Positions 32,074 through 34,304 of a stretch of DNA of 34,304 nt are shown piece by piece. The stretch lies in the NCBI GenBank assembly GCA_016285345.1, contig JAEEQN010000033.1:1-34304 (forward strand). Direction: 5' to 3'. Source of the stretch: Victivallales bacterium. Lineage in GTDB: Bacteria; Verrucomicrobiota; Lentisphaeria; Victivallales; UBA1829. Both the position numbers and the translations under genes were made by a program. The notes beneath the pieces were generated by a model, which was not told where the DNA came from, ran no database searches, and saw nothing but the letters and a program-made list of their open reading frames with translations. Position 1 is the first letter of the stretch, and every line of letters begins with the position of its first letter.

Positions 32074-32104
32074 AAAAAAAACGTGCCGCAGCGAAGCTCG
32101 GCAC
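32074..32104 (-). terminator. Hairpin plus T8 in repeat unit A
   Basis: On the minus strand GTGCCG (32104-32099) pairs with CGGCAC (32088-32083) around a 10-base loop with further pairing, followed by G and eight T (32081-32074). It has the classical intrinsic terminator form. It would be a back-up for the tRNA transcript. Confidence 0.6.
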
Positions 32105-32169
32105 AATTGTAGTGGAGGACTTGTCCTCCCCGGAGCGGAGCTCGGCACTGCAACAGTGGAAGGGTTGCT

Positions 32170-32200
32170 AAAAAAATCGTGCCCGAGCGTAGCCGGGCAC
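32170..32200 (-). terminator. Hairpin plus T7 in repeat unit C, likely tRNA-Leu terminator
   Basis: GTGCCCG (32200-32194) pairs with CGGGCAC (32185-32179) around GCTACGCT, followed by GA and seven T (32176-32170) on the minus strand. It lies about 40 bases after the tRNA CCA end. Confidence 0.7.
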
Positions 32201-32238
32201 TACCACAGTGGAGGACTTGTCCTCCCCGTACAAAAAAA

Positions 32239-32321
32239 TGGTGCTCGAGGGGAGATTTGAACTCCCACGGTTGCCCACTAGCACCTCAAGCTAGCGCGTC
32301 TGCCAATTCCGCCACCCGAGC
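32239..32321 (-). tRNA. tRNA-Leu (anticodon GAG), CCA encoded
   Basis: The gene is 83 bases including CCA. The acceptor arm GCTCGGG pairs with CTCGAGC (one G-U) followed by A and CCA. The D-arm region TGGCGGAATTGGCAGACGC is typical of tRNA-Leu. The anticodon loop CTTGAGG gives GAG, which reads CUC and CUU. A class II variable arm (TGGGCAACCG) and a normal T-arm with GTTCAAATC follow. T7 follows the CCA directly. Confidence 0.95.
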
Positions 32322-32348
32322 ACATCAAATAACTGGATTGTGAAATAT

Positions 32349-32377
32349 ACTTTACACCCGATGAGGCGAAAAATCAA
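32349..32377 (-). promoter_or_regulatory. Predicted tRNA-Leu promoter
   Basis: TTGATT (32377-32372) and TAAAGT (32354-32349) are 17 bases apart, about 28 bases before the tRNA 5' end. TTTCGCC follows the -35. A run of A/T lies upstream. Confidence 0.65.
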
Positions 32378-32427
32378 GCGTGAAACAAAAAAAAAGCAAA
32401 AAAAGGTTTAAAAAGTCCATTTTCCGC

Positions 32428-32504
32428 TTTTAGTTTCCGTTTTTTGTGGTACATTATGGTTTAGGTAACGCAAAGATGCGGCGGATCGAACAAAAAGTCC
32501 GCCG
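32428..32504 (+). promoter_or_regulatory. Weak candidate pta promoter and leader hairpin
   Basis: TTTTAG (32428-32433) and TACATT (32450-32455) are 16 bases apart in a T-rich stretch; the -35 is poor. Downstream, CGGCGGA (32479-32485) pairs with TCCGCCG (32498-32504) over a 12-base A-rich loop at about the start of the expected transcript. The leader to pta is about 145 bases and holds no other gene I can support. Confidence 0.35.
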
Positions 32505-32604
32505 TTTCGGCGTATCTTCGTCTCAGGACAAACAATGCGCGAGCGGGCGTCGACTGCACCCGTCCGCGCCGAATCCAACATACAGTCGAGGAGTTTTTTT
32601 AGAA

Positions 32605-33624
32605 ATGGCCAACGTGCTCGAATCCATCCGCGCGAAAGCGAAGTCCCTGGGCAGAAAAGTCTGCCTGACCGAAAGCGACGACCCCCGCAACCTCAAAGCC
32701 GCCGAGAAGCTCGCGAAGCTCGGCTACGTGAAACCCGTCCTGGTCGGCGATGAAGACGCCATCCGCAAGCTCGCCGCCGAAAACGGCGTCAGCCTCGACG
32801 GCGTCGAGGTCGTGGATATCCTGAAGACCCCGAACCTCCAGAAATACATCGACGTCTGCGTCGAGATCCGCAAGAACAAAGGCCTGACCCCGGAACAGGC
32901 GCGCGAATGGCTGAAGGACACCTGCGTGTTCTCCGCCGCCATGGTCTGCGCCGGCGACGCCCACGGCTACGTGTCCGGCGGCGGCAACCCGAACGGCTAC
33001 GCCCACAACACCGCCCAGAAGACGAAGCCCGCGCTCCAGCTCTTCAAGACCGCCAAGGGCAACCACATCGCCTCCGCGTTCTTCATCATGCAGCTCCCCG
33101 ATCCGAAGTGGGGCTACGAGGGCGTCTTCTTCTACGCCGACTGCGGCCTGAACATCAATCCAGACGCCGACCAGCTCGCCGAGATCGCCGTCACCACGGC
33201 GAAGACGTTCCGCCAGTACACCGGCCAGGAGCCGAAGGTCGCCATGATCAGCTGCTCCTCCAAGGGCTCCGCGCACGATCCGATCATCGACAAGGTCGTC
33301 GAGGCCACCGCCAAGGCGAAGGCGCTCGCGCCCGACCTGCTCATCGACGGCGAACTCCAGTTCGACGCCGCCATCATCCCGGACATCGCGAAGAAGAAAG
33401 CGCCGGGCTCCCCGGTCGCCGGACAGGCGAACGTCCTCATCTTCCCCGACCTGAACTGCGGCAACACTATGTACAAGGCCACGGAACGCCTCGCCGGCGC
33501 CACCGCCATCGGCCCGCTGATCCAGGGACTCCGCCGCCCGTTCACCGACGTCTCCCGCGGCTGCTCCGTGGACGACATCGTGGACTGCGCCGCGGTCGCG
33601 GCCATCACCGAGTGGGCGGACTGA
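32605..33624 (+). CDS. pta: Phosphate acetyltransferase
   Basis: The protein has 339 residues, the short single-domain form without the N-terminal DRTGG regulatory domain of E. coli Pta. It converts acetyl-CoA and phosphate to acetyl phosphate and CoA, feeding ATP formation through acetate kinase. Signatures are KVCLTESDDPRNLKAAEKL, GSAHDPIIDKVVEA, DGELQFDAAIIPDIA, FPDLNCGNTMYKATERLAGA and AIGPLIQGLRRPFTDVSRG. The start at 32605 has GAGGAG about 12 bases upstream; the frame stays open for 53 codons before it, but that part looks like leader. No ackA is in the window. Confidence 0.95.
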   Translation: MANVLESIRAKAKSLGRKVCLTESDDPRNLKAAEKLAKLGYVKPVLVGDEDAIRKLAAENGVSLDGVEVVDILKTPNLQKYIDVCVEIRKNKGLTPEQAREWLKDTCVFSAAMVCAGDAHGYVSGGGNPNGYAHNTAQKTKPALQLFKTAKGNHIASAFFIMQLPDPKWGYEGVFFYADCGLNINPDADQLAEIAVTTAKTFRQYTGQEPKVAMISCSSKGSAHDPIIDKVVEATAKAKALAPDLLIDGELQFDAAIIPDIAKKKAPGSPVAGQANVLIFPDLNCGNTMYKATERLAGATAIGPLIQGLRRPFTDVSRGCSVDDIVDCAAVAAITEWAD

Positions 33625-33641
33625 GCTCCGTTCATTCTCCG

Positions 33642-33697
33642 GGGCGGGACGGTCAATCCAATAAAAAACTGCCGTTCCCGCCCGCACACCCTCTTTT
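33642..33697 (+). terminator. Likely terminator of pta
   Basis: GGGCGGGACGG (33642-33652) pairs with CCGTTCCCGCCC (33672-33683) with one bulge, around an A-rich loop. A weak T-run TCTTTTCG follows at 33691-33698 after an 8-base gap, so it may be partial. Confidence 0.5.
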
Positions 33698-33767
33698 CGA
33701 AATGCAAGCGTTTTCTTCACCGTTTTAATTTCATCAACCCCAAATTAAGATAAGAAAGGTTTTTTCA

Positions 33768-34304
33768 ATGAAGAAAAGCATCCTGTATGCCACTGCGGCA
33801 ACAGCCGCGGCCGTCACTCTCGTCGGCATCCCCGCCACGATCGCCTATGCTCAGGCTCCGGCTCAGCCCGCCGCGAATGCCGCGGCCCAGCAGGTCAGCC
33901 GCAAGAAAGTCTTCCAGATCCACGTGATCCTCGACCAGACGTTCTCCGTGCAGGGCGGCAAGGGCAGCGCGACCATGATCCTGTTCCACGGCGACCTCGA
34001 CACCACGTTCTTCAAGGGCGAGATCCAGCCCGGCGCGGTCGACACGCAGCGCAGCGGCGCGATTTCCGCGCGCTATATCCTCGTTGGCCAGGATGCCGAC
34101 GGCACCCCGACCAAGATCTTCATTGACAACTCCCAGGTGAACGGCGTGCTCAAGCCGTACGTCCTGACCGACAATCCGAAACTCCGCTGGCTCGAAAAGA
34201 CCGACTGGGAAGCCAGGATCGCCATGGGCGGCTTCGGCGGCGGCATGGGCGGCTTCGGCGGCGGCATGCCTCCGATGGGCGGCGGCATGGGCGGCTTCGG
34301 CGGC
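33768..34304 (+). CDS. Exported protein with a DUF3237-like region and Gly/Met-rich tail (C-terminus cut off)
   Basis: 179 residues are visible and the frame is open at the window edge. AAGAAAGG lies 8 bases before the ATG at 33768. Residues 1-29 are a signal peptide ending AYA-QAP, followed by an Ala/Pro/Gln linker. Residues 46-150 contain KGEIQPGAVDTQ, a SGAISARYILVGQDADGTPT segment and IFIDNSQVNG, resembling the beta-barrel of DUF3237 proteins (moderate confidence). From residue 153 comes a tail of MGGFGGG-type repeats. The gene lies 144 bases after pta, past a terminator-like hairpin, so it is probably separate. Confidence 0.7.
   Translation, partial: MKKSILYATAATAAAVTLVGIPATIAYAQAPAQPAANAAAQQVSRKKVFQIHVILDQTFSVQGGKGSATMILFHGDLDTTFFKGEIQPGAVDTQRSGAISARYILVGQDADGTPTKIFIDNSQVNGVLKPYVLTDNPKLRWLEKTDWEARIAMGGFGGGMGGFGGGMPPMGGGMGGFGG
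34224..34304 (+). repeat. Gly/Met-rich tandem repeats in the last gene
   Basis: Two identical 21-bp units (34224-34244 and 34245-34265) encode MGGFGGG, followed by an MPP unit, a short MGGG unit and another MGGFGG that reaches the end of the window. The tail may continue beyond it. Confidence 0.85.

Larger units (their letters stand above)
32074..32228 (-). repeat. Array of three double-hairpin repeats after the tRNA
   Basis: On the minus strand unit C (32228-32170) has GGAGGACAAGTCCTCC, a 9-base spacer, a hairpin with GTGCCCG and CGGGCAC arms, then GATTTTTTT. Unit A (32132-32074) has the same first hairpin, a hairpin with GTGCCG and CGGCAC arms, then GTTTTTTTT. The piece between (32133-32169) is a diverged unit: GCAAC and GTTGC replace the first hairpin and only the 5' half of the second remains. 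The same layout occurs at the 3' end of aroE. The region between it and the DUF1015 start holds only a promoter. Confidence 0.85.

Noticed and set aside
32083-32225. CRISPR-like array
   Set aside because: The units are hairpin repeats of unequal length with short, partly conserved spacers and T-runs; no unique spacers of constant length and no cas genes.
32446-32604. Longer pta start giving 53 extra residues
   Set aside because: The extra part has no family match, includes the leader hairpin, and MANVLESIRAKAKSLG with an upstream GAGGAG is the normal Pta start.

Overview
The window reads as a compact, GC-rich stretch of chromosome (A/T-rich only between genes) from a Gram-negative bacterium with an anaerobic, fermentative lifestyle. 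KDO synthesis genes and the Lpt lipopolysaccharide-export genes show an outer membrane. A complete Rnf complex and a phosphate acetyltransferase suggest a fermenting anaerobe with ion-motive ferredoxin oxidation. Secreted glycosidases suggest use of complex glycans. Gene style (cyclophilin, flotillin, exported proteins with Ala-Gln cleavage sites, a large coiled-coil membrane protein with an acidic tail) fits the PVC group, perhaps Lentisphaerota/Victivallales. That placement is inference. No insertion sequence, prophage or CRISPR array is visible.

Layout. (1) 1-300: start of an exported protein leaving the window, possibly a GH31 glycosidase. (2) 484-3452, minus: rpmF-plsX followed by three tightly overlapping envelope genes, two of them paralogues of each other. 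(3) 3608-6281, minus: a coiled-coil membrane protein, two microproteins and aroE. (4) 6516-7632: a stand-alone Lrp/AsnC ligand-binding domain and rsmD, divergently transcribed. (5) 7657-9843: exported GH35 beta-galactosidase. (6) 9975-17853, minus: cyclophilin, then rnfABCDGE, then a DinG-type helicase with almost no spacing. (7) 18109-21720, plus: flotillin, rnc (RNase III) and an iron-type alcohol dehydrogenase. (8) 21743-22657, minus: polytopic membrane protein. (9) 22809-31946, minus: DUF1015 protein, kdsB, kdsA, kdsC, lptC-like, a three-domain LptA-like protein, a 43-codon ORF, lptA, lptB, a VOC protein and an exported protein. (10) 32074-32321: tRNA-Leu(GAG) followed by an array of double-hairpin repeats. 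(11) 32605-34304, plus: pta and a truncated exported protein with a Gly/Met-rich tail.

The KDO/Lpt block makes CMP-KDO and builds the periplasmic bridge that carries lipopolysaccharide outward. It holds four OstA-type bridge domains on two polypeptides, three of them fused. The Rnf block is complete in the order ABCDGE, but RnfB keeps only one of the two clusters expected in its C-terminal ferredoxin domain, and RnfE carries an extra CxxCxxC tail.

The items most worth a second look are the tandem-domain LptA with the small ORF wedged between the two lptA genes, the double-hairpin terminator-like repeat that also encodes the end of aroE, the RnfB/RnfE iron-sulfur oddities, and a recurring promoter shape with a conserved T/C-rich extension of the -35 box.
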